From: Methylobacterium currus
GTDB taxonomy: Bacteria > Pseudomonadota > Alphaproteobacteria > Rhizobiales > Beijerinckiaceae
Direction of reading: 5' to 3'
DNA length: 64,000 bases
Assembly: GCF_003058325.1 (NCBI RefSeq)
Contig: NZ_CP028843.1
Span: 5,387,001-5,451,000, forward strand
Shown: positions 34,398 to 42,511 of the stretch, in pieces
How the letters are laid out: every line of letters starts with the position of its first letter
Position numbering within the stretch: the stretch's first letter is position 1
Made by a program: the position numbers and the translations under genes
Notes under the pieces: model-generated
What the model was told of the DNA's origin: nothing
The model's input: only the letters and a program-made list of their open reading frames with translations
Database searches by the model: none

Positions 34398-35357
34398 ATG
34401 AGCGAGACGGACCCGCCTGCGCCGGCCCCTCAGGTCGGCCTTGCGGCGGTGATCCTGGCGGCCACGCTGGACGAGCCGCGGGTCCTCACCGTGCCGGTGG
34501 CGGGCCAGCCCGAGGGCCGGGCCGAGGGCCTGCCGGCCGGCCCGCTGGAGCCGGCGCATCCGACCCTGGAGCGGGGCTTGCGCGCCTGGGTCGAGCGTCA
34601 GACCGGCCAGAGCCTCGGCTATGTCGAGCAGCTCTACACCTTCGGCGACCGCAACCGCCGGCCGGGGGGAGAGGGCGAGGCACAGGGCGAGGGCGGCCAG
34701 CACGCCCTCTCGGTCGCCTACCTGGCCCTGGTGCGGGAGGCGCGGCCCGCCGCCGATTCGGTCTGGCAGAGCTGGTACCGCTACTTTCCCTACGAGGATC
34801 GGCGGGCGGGACGGCCGGCCGGCCTCGACGCGCTGAGCCCCCGGCTCGAGGCCTGGGCCGAGTCCGCCCCCGATCCCGAGGAGCGCCGGCGCCGCGGCGA
34901 CCGGATCGGCCTCACCTTCGGGGCGGCCGGGAGCGGCTGGAACGAGGAGCGGGTGCTGGAGCGCTACGAGCTCCTGTTCGAGGCCGGCCTGGTGCCGGAG
35001 GCGGGGGCGCCCGATACCCTCGCCGGCCACGCCATGGCCTTCGACCACCGGCGCATGCTCGCCACCGCCCTCGGGCGCCTGCGCGGCAAGATCAAGTACC
35101 GGCCCGTCGTCTTCGAGCTGATGCCGCCGACCTTCACCCTGGGCCAGCTCCAGCGCGTGGTCGAGGCCCTGTCCGGCATCCTGCTGCACAAGCAGAACTT
35201 TCGCCGCCTCGTCGCCCAGCAGGGCCTCGTCGAAGAAACGGAGGCCGTCACCGCCGAGACCGGCGGCCGGCCGGCCCGGCTGATGCGCTTCCGCCGCGAG
35301 GTGCTGCTGGAACGCCCCGCCCCCGGCCTGCGGCTGCCGTCGAACCGGGCGGGCTGA
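34398..35357 (+). CDS. nadQ: NUDIX-related transcriptional repressor of NAD synthesis, NadQ-like
   Basis: This is a 319-aa regulator with a degenerate NUDIX-like N-terminal domain (about 10-225; no complete Nudix box seen) and a C-terminal winged helix. The helix contains MLATALGRLRGKIKYRPVVF, then LMPPTFTLGQLQRVVEAL and HKQNFRRLV, as in NrtR/NadQ proteins. NadQ is the known alphaproteobacterial repressor of nadABC. Its position directly before nadA, with a perfect dyad between the two genes, supports the call. It probably represses the nad operon when NAD levels are adequate. ATG 34398 is the start; the 83-bp upstream gap holds no obvious second operator. Confidence 0.85.
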   Translation: MSETDPPAPAPQVGLAAVILAATLDEPRVLTVPVAGQPEGRAEGLPAGPLEPAHPTLERGLRAWVERQTGQSLGYVEQLYTFGDRNRRPGGEGEAQGEGGQHALSVAYLALVREARPAADSVWQSWYRYFPYEDRRAGRPAGLDALSPRLEAWAESAPDPEERRRRGDRIGLTFGAAGSGWNEERVLERYELLFEAGLVPEAGAPDTLAGHAMAFDHRRMLATALGRLRGKIKYRPVVFELMPPTFTLGQLQRVVEALSGILLHKQNFRRLVAQQGLVEETEAVTAETGGRPARLMRFRREVLLERPAPGLRLPSNRAG

Positions 35358-35398
35358 CAGGCGCAGCCGGGCCGCCGTTCTGCGTCATTCTGCCACAC

Positions 35399-35476
35399 TT
35401 ATGCTCAGACCCAATATATCTGGACAGACGGGACTCCGAAGATTAGCCTAGCCGGGTAAATGCTCAATTTGAGCAT
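35399..35476 (+). promoter_or_regulatory. NadQ operator region: TTATGCTCA half site and ATGCTCAA-T-TTGAGCAT dyad
   Basis: A 17-bp perfect palindrome (35460-35476) ends 16 nt before the nadA ATG and overlaps the expected 5' leader. A half-site of the same motif, TTATGCTCA, lies at 35399-35407, about 60 bp upstream. The TATGCTCA...TGAGCATA pattern is as I recall it for NadQ sites in alphaproteobacteria. Binding by the adjacent gene product would block nadABC transcription. Confidence 0.75.
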
Positions 35477-35492
35477 AAATCGGGAGGCGAGA

Positions 35493-36494
35493 ATGGATGC
35501 GGCAGCCCTCGACCGGGTGCAAGGCCCGTCCCAGGCGGAGCTCTACGAGCGGGTGCGCCACCACGTGCCGGCGATCGAGTGGCCGGCCTTCGCCGAGGAC
35601 GTGGCGGCAATCCAGGCGCTCAAGCGCGAGCGCAACGCCGTGGTGCTGGCCCACAACTACCAGGCGCCGGAGATCTTCCACACCGTGGCGGACATCGTCG
35701 GCGACAGCCTGGCGCTCGCCCGCGAGGCGGCCCGCACCGATGCCGACGTGATCGTCCTCGCGGGCGTGCACTTCATGGCCGAGACCGCGAAGATCCTGAA
35801 CCCGGGCAAGACCGTCCTGATCCCCGACCCGGCGGCCGGCTGCTCGCTGGCCGACTCGATCACGGCCGCCGACGTGCGGGCGTTGCGCCGCCGCTACCCC
35901 GGCGTGCCGGTGGTCACCTACGTCAACACCTCCGCCGCCGTGAAGGCGGAATCGGACCTCTGCTGCACCTCGGGCAATGCGCGGGCCGTGGTCGAATCCC
36001 TCGGCGCGAAGCGGGTTCTGATGATCCCGGACGAGTACCTGGCGCAGAACGTCCAGGCCGAGCTGCCGGACATCGAGATCCTGACCTGGGCCGGCCATTG
36101 CGAGGTGCACGAGCGCTTCACGGCCGCGGACATCCGCGAGGCGCGGGAGGCCTATCCGGGGGTGACGGTGCTGGCCCACCCCGAATGCCCGCCCGCCGTG
36201 GTGGCGGAGGCGGATTTCGCCGGCTCGACCGCGGCGATGCAGGCCTTTGTCGAGACGCGCCGGCCGGCGCAGGTGGTGATGATCACCGAATGCGCGATGG
36301 CCGACAACCTGGCCCTGCGCAATCCGGACGTCGCGTTCGTCAAGCCGTGCAACCTCTGCCCGCATATGAAGCGGATCAGCTTGGGAAAGATCCGGCGCAG
36401 CCTGGAGACCCTGACCCACGAGGTGACGGTGCCGGACGACCTGATCGTTCCGGCAAGGCGCGCGGTTGAGCGCATGCTGGCGGTGCGGGCATGA
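35493..36494 (+). CDS. nadA: Quinolinate synthase A
   Basis: NadA condenses iminoaspartate with dihydroxyacetone phosphate to quinolinate using a 4Fe-4S cluster. The 333-aa sequence has [20 protein letters not shown] and the cluster cysteines in [10 protein letters not shown], in the HCEVHERF region and in [18 protein letters not shown] lies just before ATG 35493. The frame is open to 35460, but that would start inside the operator. It is the first gene of nadABC, which is linked by 4-nt overlaps. Confidence 0.95.
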   Translation: MDAAALDRVQGPSQAELYERVRHHVPAIEWPAFAEDVAAIQALKRERNAVVLAHNYQAPEIFHTVADIVGDSLALAREAARTDADVIVLAGVHFMAETAKILNPGKTVLIPDPAAGCSLADSITAADVRALRRRYPGVPVVTYVNTSAAVKAESDLCCTSGNARAVVESLGAKRVLMIPDEYLAQNVQAELPDIEILTWAGHCEVHERFTAADIREAREAYPGVTVLAHPECPPAVVAEADFAGSTAAMQAFVETRRPAQVVMITECAMADNLALRNPDVAFVKPCNLCPHMKRISLGKIRRSLETLTHEVTVPDDLIVPARRAVERMLAVRA

Positions 36495-38035
36495 GAACGG
36501 ACATGACCTCCGACAGCGTCATCGTGGTCGGGGCCGGCGTCGCCGGCCTCGCCACGGCCCTGCGCCTCGCGCCGCTCCCCGTGACGCTGCTCAGCGCCGC
36601 GCCGCTGGGCGAGGAGACCGCGACCGCCTGGGCGCAGGGCGGCATCGCGGCGGCGATCGGAGCGGACGATGCGCCGGCCTTCCACGCCGCCGACACGCTT
36701 GGCGCCGGGGCGGGCCTGAGCGATCCCGCGGTGGCGCGGCGCGTCGCCGAGGCCGGGCCCGGCCTGGTGCACTGGCTCTGCGGCCTCGGCCTCGCCTTCG
36801 ACCGCGGGCCCGACGGCACGCTGGCGCTGGGCCTGGAGGCGGCGCACAGCCGGCGCCGGATCGTGAAGGCGGGGGGCGACGCCACCGGCGCGGCGGTGTT
36901 GCGGACCCTCGCCCGCGCGGTGTCGTCCTGCCCGTCGGTGACGGTGGTGGTCGGGCGGGCGACGGCCCTGATGCAGGACGGCGAGGGCCGGGTGACCGGC
37001 CTCGTCGCCCGGACCGACCGGGGCCGCGTCGCCCTGCCGGCGCGGGGGGTGGTGCTGGCGACCGGCGGCCTCGGCGGGCTCTACCGCTCGACCACGAATC
37101 CGGCCGGTGCGACCGGCTCCGGCCTCGTCCTGGCCGCGCGGGCCGGCGCGGTGCTCCGCGACGTGGAGTTCGTGCAGTTCCACCCGACGGCGATCGCGCT
37201 GGCGACGGAGGCCCCCACGGAGGGCCCCCTGCCGCTCGCCACCGAGGCCCTGCGCGGCGAGGGGGCGGTCCTGATCGACGCGGGCGGTCACCGGGTGATG
37301 GCCGGCATCACCGGGGCCGAGCTGGCCCCCCGCGACGTGGTCGCCCGGGCCATCGCGCTCCGCACGGGGCACGGCGAGGCGGTCTTCCTCGATGCGCGCC
37401 GCCTCGACGTCGCGCGCCGCTTCCCGACCGTGACCGCGCTCTGCCGCGCCGCGGGGCTCGATCCGGCGGCGGAGCCGATCCCGGTGCGGCCGGCCGCCCA
37501 TTACCACATGGGCGGAATCCGGGTGGACGGGCGCGGGCGCAGCTCGCTCCCGGGCTTGTGGGCCTGCGGCGAGGTCGCCGCGACGGGTCTGCACGGCGCC
37601 AACCGTCTCGCCAGCAACTCGCTCCTCGAGGCGATGGCCTTCGCGGCATCGATCGCGGCGGACATCCAGGGCACGGAGGGCCGCGCCGCCGGCCCGGGCC
37701 GTGCCCCGGAGGAGACCCATGCCCCTGAGGCGCTGCCGGAGATCCGCGCCCTGATGGAGGTGCAGGTCGGGCTGGTGCGCGATGCCGCCGGCCTCAAGCC
37801 TGCGGTCGCGCGCCTCGCCGCCCTCGCGCGGGCCGGCTCGGCGGCGGCGACCGCGGGCCTGCTCGTGGCCGCCGCCGCCCTCGGCCGGGAGGAGAGCCGC
37901 GGCGCGCATTGGCGCGCCGACCATCCCGGGCAGCGCGAGCCCCGCGCGACCGAGATCACCTTGAGCCAGGCCCTGGCGACGGCGGATGCCGTCCGGGACC
38001 GCCCGATGCCCGTCAGCCTTCAGGACGCCCGATGA
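36491..38035 (+). CDS. nadB: L-aspartate oxidase
   Basis: NadB oxidises L-aspartate to iminoaspartate, the substrate of NadA. The 514-aa flavoprotein starts with the FAD-binding [18 protein letters not shown]. It has [12 protein letters not shown], the conserved [24 protein letters not shown] near the active site and [17 protein letters not shown]. The C-terminal helical domain is typical of the succinate dehydrogenase/fumarate reductase flavoprotein family. ATG 36491 overlaps nadA by 4 nt (ATGA), and its end overlaps nadC by 4 nt. Confidence 0.94.
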   Translation: MRTDMTSDSVIVVGAGVAGLATALRLAPLPVTLLSAAPLGEETATAWAQGGIAAAIGADDAPAFHAADTLGAGAGLSDPAVARRVAEAGPGLVHWLCGLGLAFDRGPDGTLALGLEAAHSRRRIVKAGGDATGAAVLRTLARAVSSCPSVTVVVGRATALMQDGEGRVTGLVARTDRGRVALPARGVVLATGGLGGLYRSTTNPAGATGSGLVLAARAGAVLRDVEFVQFHPTAIALATEAPTEGPLPLATEALRGEGAVLIDAGGHRVMAGITGAELAPRDVVARAIALRTGHGEAVFLDARRLDVARRFPTVTALCRAAGLDPAAEPIPVRPAAHYHMGGIRVDGRGRSSLPGLWACGEVAATGLHGANRLASNSLLEAMAFAASIAADIQGTEGRAAGPGRAPEETHAPEALPEIRALMEVQVGLVRDAAGLKPAVARLAALARAGSAAATAGLLVAAAALGREESRGAHWRADHPGQREPRATEITLSQALATADAVRDRPMPVSLQDAR

Positions 38036-38910
38036 CCGACACCATCCTTCTCCCTCCGCAAACCCTCCCTCCCCTGCCCCGCCTGCTGGTCGAGCCGATC
38101 GTGCGGGCCGCCCTCCTCGAGGATCTCGGCCGCGCCGGCGACCTCACCACCGACAGCATCGTCCCGGCTACGGCGCGGTTCTCCGGCGCGATCGTGTCCC
38201 GCCAGGCCGGCACGGTGGCGGGCACGGAGGCGGCGGCCCTCGCCTTCGGCCTCCTCGACCCGGCGGTGACCGTCCGGATCCTGCGGCCGGACGGCAGCCC
38301 GATCTCTCCGGGCGACACGGTGATCGCCCTCGACGGCCCGGCCCGGGCGATCCTCTCGGCCGAGCGCGTCGCCCTCAACCTGCTCTGCCGCCTGTCGGGC
38401 GTCGCCACCGCGACCGCCTCGCTGGTCGAGGCCGCACGGCCGCACGGCAAGGCTCGCATCGTCTGCACCCGCAAGACGACGCCGGGCCTGCGGGCCCTGG
38501 AGAAGCACGCGGTGCGGGCCGGCGGCGGCGCCAACCACCGCTTCGGCCTCGACGACGCGGTGCTGATCAAGGACAACCACGTGGCGGTGGCGGGCGGCGT
38601 CGCCCCGGCGGTGCGCCGCGCCCGCGCGGGCGTCGGCCATCTCGTGAAGATCGAGGTCGAGGTCGATACCCTGGCGCAGCTCGAGGAGGCGCTGGCGGTC
38701 GGCGCCGACGCGGTCCTCCTCGACAACATGAATCCGGACACCCTGCGCCGGGCGGTGGCGATGATCGACGGGCGGGCGGTGAGCGAGGCCTCGGGCCGCA
38801 TCACCCGCGAGACGGTCGGCGCCGTTGCGGCCACCGGGGTCGACCTGATCTCGGCCGGCTGGATCACCCACAGCGCGCCGATCGTCGATCTGGGCCTCGA
38901 CGTCGCGTAG
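38032..38910 (+). CDS. nadC: Nicotinate-nucleotide diphosphorylase (quinolinate phosphoribosyltransferase)
   Basis: NadC converts quinolinate and PRPP into nicotinate mononucleotide. The 292-aa sequence shows the N-terminal ALLEDLGRAGDLTTDSIVP and the active-site basic motif TRKTTPGLRALEKHAV, then GGANHRFGLDDAVLIKDNH and VLLDNMNPDTL. ATG 38032 overlaps the nadB stop by 4 nt, which fixes the start. A hairpin follows 77 bp after the stop. The whole de novo NAD pathway up to NaMN is therefore one NadQ-controlled operon. Confidence 0.95.
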   Translation: MTDTILLPPQTLPPLPRLLVEPIVRAALLEDLGRAGDLTTDSIVPATARFSGAIVSRQAGTVAGTEAAALAFGLLDPAVTVRILRPDGSPISPGDTVIALDGPARAILSAERVALNLLCRLSGVATATASLVEAARPHGKARIVCTRKTTPGLRALEKHAVRAGGGANHRFGLDDAVLIKDNHVAVAGGVAPAVRRARAGVGHLVKIEVEVDTLAQLEEALAVGADAVLLDNMNPDTLRRAVAMIDGRAVSEASGRITRETVGAVAATGVDLISAGWITHSAPIVDLGLDVA

Positions 38911-38986
38911 GGCGGGACAGGAACGGCCGGTGCGCGGCCCCGGTCTCAGGGCTGTGCGGGGAAAAGAAAAAGGCGCTGGATCCTCC

Positions 38987-39006
38987 TCTCCCCGCCCGCG
39001 GGGAGA
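38987..39006. terminator. Hairpin between convergent nadC and ridA
   Basis: TCTCCCCGC (38987-38995) pairs with GCGGGGAGA (38998-39006) around a 2-nt centre. AGGGAGAGCCCGCGCCC follows. It lies between two convergent genes and could terminate both. The same CTCCCCGC...GCGGGGAG hairpin with an adjacent CCCGCGCC block is repeated near 46.8 kb. Confidence 0.6.
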
Positions 39007-39075
39007 AGGGAGAGCCCGCGCCCTTCTCGTCCCGGAGGTTTTTCCCGGACAGACTTGTCCGTTCCGGGCCTGACT

Positions 39076-39423
39076 TCAGCCCTTGGCCGCCGTCACCACG
39101 ACCTCGATGAGCGCGCCGCCGCCGAGATCGGCCACGCCGACGGTGGCGCGGGCCGGCAGGTCGTCGCCGAAGAAGCGGGTCCAGGCAGCGTCCATCTCCT
39201 TCTTGTGCGACAGGTCGGTCACGAAGATCGTGGCGGAGACGATGCGCGAGGCATCCGTCCCGGCCTCCTTCAGGTAGCCGGCGATCTTGCCTAAGATGTT
39301 CTCGGTCTGGGCGCCCATCGACACAGAGGTGTCGTCCGCGATGGTGCCGCCGACGAAGACGAGGCCATTCACCTCGACGGCGCGGTGCATGATCGGGGTG
39401 CGGATCTGGCGGGTGATGGTCAT
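39076..39423 (-). CDS. RidA/YjgF-family enamine/imine deaminase
   Basis: This is a 115-aa RidA-superfamily protein. RidA proteins hydrolyse reactive enamines and imines released by PLP or flavin enzymes. It has MHRAVEVNGLVFVGGTIADD, the trimer core QTENILGKIAGYLKEAGTDA and RIVSATIFVTDLSHKKEMDA. The region FFGDDLPARATVGVADLGGG carries the active-site Arg. It is the last gene of the amine-oxidation cluster, 19 bp after the DAO-type subunit. The context suggests it clears the imine product of the upstream dehydrogenases. Confidence 0.92.
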   Translation of the reverse strand: MTITRQIRTPIMHRAVEVNGLVFVGGTIADDTSVSMGAQTENILGKIAGYLKEAGTDASRIVSATIFVTDLSHKKEMDAAWTRFFGDDLPARATVGVADLGGGALIEVVVTAAKG

Positions 39424-39442
39424 CAAGAATCTCCTTGGAGGG

Positions 39443-40555
39443 TCAGGACCGGAATCGCTCGATGCCGAGCGCGCCGATCCGGGTCTGGGTGCCGCCCTCG
39501 ACGATGAGCTCGGCCATGACGGCGCCCGCCGCCGGCCCGAGCTGGAAGCCGTGCAGCGAGAAGCCGAACTGGTGATAGAGGCCCGGATGCCGGGCGCTGG
39601 GCCCGAGGACCGGCAGGTCGTCCTTCATCTTCGCCTCGATCCCGGCCCAGGCGCGCAGGATCTGGGCCTCGCGCATCACCGGGAAGAGTTCGAACACCGT
39701 ACGGGCGCTCTCGGCGAGGCGCCGCCAGTCCAGCACCGTCGTGCCCCTGTCCTGATCCGGCACCGCGAGGTGGCCGCCGCCGATCAGCACCGTGCCGTTG
39801 GAAAACTGCTTGAACGACAGCTTGCGGCCGCGCAGGATCACGACGGGATCGATGAAGTGCGGCACCTTTGATGTAATCATTAGCATCGGCGCCACGGTCT
39901 CGACCGGCACCGGCTCGCCCAAGCTCGCCGCGATACGCCCGGCCCAGGCGCCGGCGGCGTTGACGAGCACCGGCGCCGCATACGTGTCGGAGCCGACATC
40001 GACCCGCCACAGCCCGTCCTCCCGGCGCACGTGCCTCGCCGGCTCGCCCTCGCGCACGATGGCGCCCAGATTCTCCGCCTTCCGCCGGAACGCCGCCACG
40101 GTGCGGGCGGGCTGGGCCGCGCCGTCGCGGCGCGAGACGACGCCGCCCGGGCAGATCTCGGCCACCGCCGGCACCAGCCGGCGGAGTTCGGGCCCGTCGA
40201 TCAGCTCCTCGTGGGTAAAGCCGCGGCCCTGAAGGTCCTCGACCCGCTCGGCGCAGGCCGCGAGCTCCCCGTCATCCTCGGCGACCAGCACCTGGCCGTG
40301 GCTCTCGAAGCCGCAATCGTCGTCGACGAGGTCGCCGATGCGCTCCCACAGGTCCATCGAGCGGATCGAGAGCGGAATCTCGGCGACGTGGCGGGCGAGC
40401 TGGCGCACCCCGCCGGCATTGACGCCCGAGGCGTGGCGCCCGGCATAGTCCTTCTCGATCAGGACGGGCTTGAGCCCGGCCCGGCAGAGATGGAGCGCGG
40501 TCGAGCAGCCATGGATCCCGCCCCCGACCACGATGGCGTCGGCGAGCCGCGTCAT
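39443..40555 (-). CDS. FAD-dependent oxidoreductase, beta subunit of an opine/amine dehydrogenase (HcnC/OoxB-like)
   Basis: This is a 370-aa DAO-family flavoprotein. The Rossmann FAD motif is DAIVVGGGIHGCSTALHL, and a conserved segment is HASGVNAGGVRQLARH. The late block GPSARHPGLYHQFGFSLHGF closes the active site. In HcnABC and OoxAB-type enzymes this subunit oxidises a secondary amine or amino acid and passes electrons to the partner FAD/Fe-S subunits. ATG 40555 overlaps the upstream gene by 4 nt. It probably forms a complex with the next two products. Confidence 0.88.
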   Translation of the reverse strand: MTRLADAIVVGGGIHGCSTALHLCRAGLKPVLIEKDYAGRHASGVNAGGVRQLARHVAEIPLSIRSMDLWERIGDLVDDDCGFESHGQVLVAEDDGELAACAERVEDLQGRGFTHEELIDGPELRRLVPAVAEICPGGVVSRRDGAAQPARTVAAFRRKAENLGAIVREGEPARHVRREDGLWRVDVGSDTYAAPVLVNAAGAWAGRIAASLGEPVPVETVAPMLMITSKVPHFIDPVVILRGRKLSFKQFSNGTVLIGGGHLAVPDQDRGTTVLDWRRLAESARTVFELFPVMREAQILRAWAGIEAKMKDDLPVLGPSARHPGLYHQFGFSLHGFQLGPAAGAVMAELIVEGGTQTRIGALGIERFRS

Positions 40556-41985
40556 CCGCGCACCACCGCCTCGGTCTCGGCCTGCGATTTCGGCAGGGCG
40601 GCGAGCTCGGACAGCGCGATCGGCTTCACCGGGGCGCGCAGGCGGTAATAGCCGATCTCCTGCGGCGTCTTCCCCCGCGCCTCGGCCATCAGCTCGGTGA
40701 CGGTGAGGCCGCAGAGCCGGCCCTGGCACGGGCCCATGCCGGTGCGGCGATAGGCCTTGAGCTGGTTCGGCCCCGTCGCCCCGATGGCGACCGCCTCGCG
40801 GATGTCGCGGGCGGTGATCTCCTCGCAGCGGCAGACGATGGTGTCGTCGGCGGGAATGCGGAACTGCTTCCCCGGCCGGAACAGCAGGTCGAGGAACGGC
40901 CGGCCGCGCTCGGCCCGGGCGAGTTCGGCCCGCACGCTCGCCGCCGATTCGAGCTTGGCGAGCGCCGCCGGCGCCAGGGCCTCGACCGCCGCGAGTGCCG
41001 CGAGGCGACCGCGCAACGCCGCGGCCTCCGCACCGCCGATCCCGGCGCCGTCGCCCGCCACCGCGATCCCCTCGACCGAGGTCGCGCCGTCCTTGCCCAG
41101 CACCGGCAGCCAGGCGAGCTGCACGTCGTCCCAGGCATGCTCGACGCCCGCCGCCATGGCGAGGTTGACGTTCGGCACCACGCCCTGGTGCAGGAGCAGC
41201 AGCGAGGCCGGCAGGGTCTCTTCCCGCGCACCGACCTTGTAGGTGACGCTCGTGAGCCTCCCCTCGCCTCGCGCCGCGAGATCGGTGACGCCCGAGACGA
41301 CACCCACCTTCGCGCGCACCTCGCGCATCAGGGCGAGCCCTTTTCGGAAATACGGCGAGGTCGCGAAGGCGAACGCGTGCGGCAGGGCGCCGACGATGTT
41401 CCGGCGGTCGGTGGTGTCGAGGATCCGGTCGATCCGGCCGCCGAGGCGCAGGATCTGCGCCGAGAGGAGCCAGAGCAGCGGCCCCTGCCCGGCGATCACC
41501 GTGGGCTCGTCCGGCACCAGGCCGGAGGATTTGAGCATCGTCTGGGCCGCGCCGGCGGTCATCACGCCGGGCAGCGTCCAGCCCGGAATCGGGAACGGAC
41601 GTTCGAGGGCACCGGTCGCCAGGATCACGCGCCGCGCCGTCACGAAGGCCGAGCCGCCGCCGACCGAGACGCCGATCTCGAGCGCCGTGTCGAGGCTCCA
41701 GACCGTGGCGCGGTGGATCACCTCGGCGCGGCTCGCGCGCAAGGTGCGCACCAGCTCCTCGCCGCTCCAGAAATCGGGCCCGAGCTGCCGGCGATCGGCG
41801 AGCGGCGTCGAGGTGATGGCGCGCCAGACCTGGCCGCCGGGGCCGGCATTCTCGTCGAGGAGCAGGACCGTGAGGCCGGCCTTCGCGGCGGTGGCGGCGG
41901 CGGCGAGGCCCGCCGGGCCGGCGCCGATCACCACGACGTCGTAGGCGTCGCGCTGAGGTCCCTTGATCGTCGGGGCGCTGCTCAT
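40552..41985 (-). CDS. FAD/NAD(P)-binding and Fe-S subunit of an opine/amine dehydrogenase (HcnB/OoxA-like)
   Basis: This is a 477-aa pyridine-nucleotide-disulfide-type flavoprotein. The N-terminal FAD motif is DVVVIGAGPAGLAAAATAAK; GGQVWRAI and ILATGALERPFPIPGWTLPG follow. The C-terminal BFD-like [2Fe-2S] domain has cysteines in DTIVCRCEEITARDIREAV and MGPCQGRLCGLTV. This is the alpha-type subunit of hydrogen-cyanide-synthase-like and opine oxidase complexes. ATG 41985 overlaps the ferredoxin-like subunit by 4 nt, and the stop overlaps the beta subunit by 4 nt. Confidence 0.9.
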   Translation of the reverse strand: MSSAPTIKGPQRDAYDVVVIGAGPAGLAAAATAAKAGLTVLLLDENAGPGGQVWRAITSTPLADRRQLGPDFWSGEELVRTLRASRAEVIHRATVWSLDTALEIGVSVGGGSAFVTARRVILATGALERPFPIPGWTLPGVMTAGAAQTMLKSSGLVPDEPTVIAGQGPLLWLLSAQILRLGGRIDRILDTTDRRNIVGALPHAFAFATSPYFRKGLALMREVRAKVGVVSGVTDLAARGEGRLTSVTYKVGAREETLPASLLLLHQGVVPNVNLAMAAGVEHAWDDVQLAWLPVLGKDGATSVEGIAVAGDGAGIGGAEAAALRGRLAALAAVEALAPAALAKLESAASVRAELARAERGRPFLDLLFRPGKQFRIPADDTIVCRCEEITARDIREAVAIGATGPNQLKAYRRTGMGPCQGRLCGLTVTELMAEARGKTPQEIGYYRLRAPVKPIALSELAALPKSQAETEAVVRG

Positions 41986-42278
41986 CGGCCGATCTCCCGC
42001 TTGCCCTTCTGGATCTCGATGCGCATGCCCTCGGCCACCGGCACGAGGCAGCCCTGGCGGTTGCCGACCCCGTCGATGGTGACGAGGCAGTCGAAGCACA
42101 CCCCCATCATGCAGTAGGGCAGCCGCGGCGCCCCGCTGACCGCGGTGAGCCGGCGCACGTCGCGGCCGGAGGCCAGCAGCGCGGCCGACACGGTGTCGCC
42201 CGCCCGCGCCTCGACGGCTGCGCCCTCGACGAGGATGCGGACGATGGGTCTGGTGTCGTGGTCGGATCGCTTGAACAT
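41982..42278 (-). CDS. (2Fe-2S) ferredoxin-like subunit of the opine/amine dehydrogenase (HcnA-like)
   Basis: This is a 98-aa protein with a plant-ferredoxin-type fold. A beta-grasp start (RPIVRILVEGAAVEARAGDT) precedes the cysteines in LPYCMMGVCFDCLVTIDG and GCLVPVAEG. It corresponds to the HcnA or gamma-type subunit that completes three-subunit dehydrogenases. I chose ATG 42278, which has GGAGA upstream; the open frame further up to 42344 lies inside the interspersed repeat flank. It is the first gene of the ferredoxin-FAD-DAO trio, which are joined by 4-nt overlaps. Confidence 0.88.
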   Translation of the reverse strand: MFKRSDHDTRPIVRILVEGAAVEARAGDTVSAALLASGRDVRRLTAVSGAPRLPYCMMGVCFDCLVTIDGVGNRQGCLVPVAEGMRIEIQKGKREIGR

Positions 42279-42343
42279 GGGCGTCTCCGGGCCCGGGGCC
42301 CTCGTAGAATCTTGGAATCGTTTTCGGAGAGTCTTTCGAAGCA

Positions 42344-42486
42344 TCCCACCCGCAACCTCATCCTGAGGTGCCGGGCGATCGAAGATCGCTCAGCCTCGAA
42401 GGAGGCCTCCAGAAGGCTCTGTGAATCCTGGAGCCCTCCTTCGAGGCTCCCGTTGGTCGCGCCTCAGGATGAGGTTCAGAATGGGA
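42344..42486. repeat. Interspersed palindromic element, CCTCATCCTGAGG family (copy 2)
   Basis: The ends are TCCCACCCGCAACCTCATCC (42344) and the inverted GGATGAGGTTCAGAATGGGA. AACCTCATCCTGAGG (42354) pairs with CCTCAGGATGAGGTT (42462-42476). The interior pair is CCTCGAAGGAGGCCTCCAG and CTGGAGCCCTCCTTCGAGG. The block order matches the copy at 16195-16352. It separates the second DAO gene from the dehydrogenase trio within the same-strand cluster. Confidence 0.88.
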
Positions 42487-42511
42487 AGATCGTCGGAAGA
42501 CTTTCCTGTCC

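Noticed and set aside
34398..35357. NUDIX hydrolase enzyme
   Set aside because: No complete Nudix box (GX5EX7REUXEEXGU) is visible, and the C-terminal winged helix with the adjacent operator points to a regulator.
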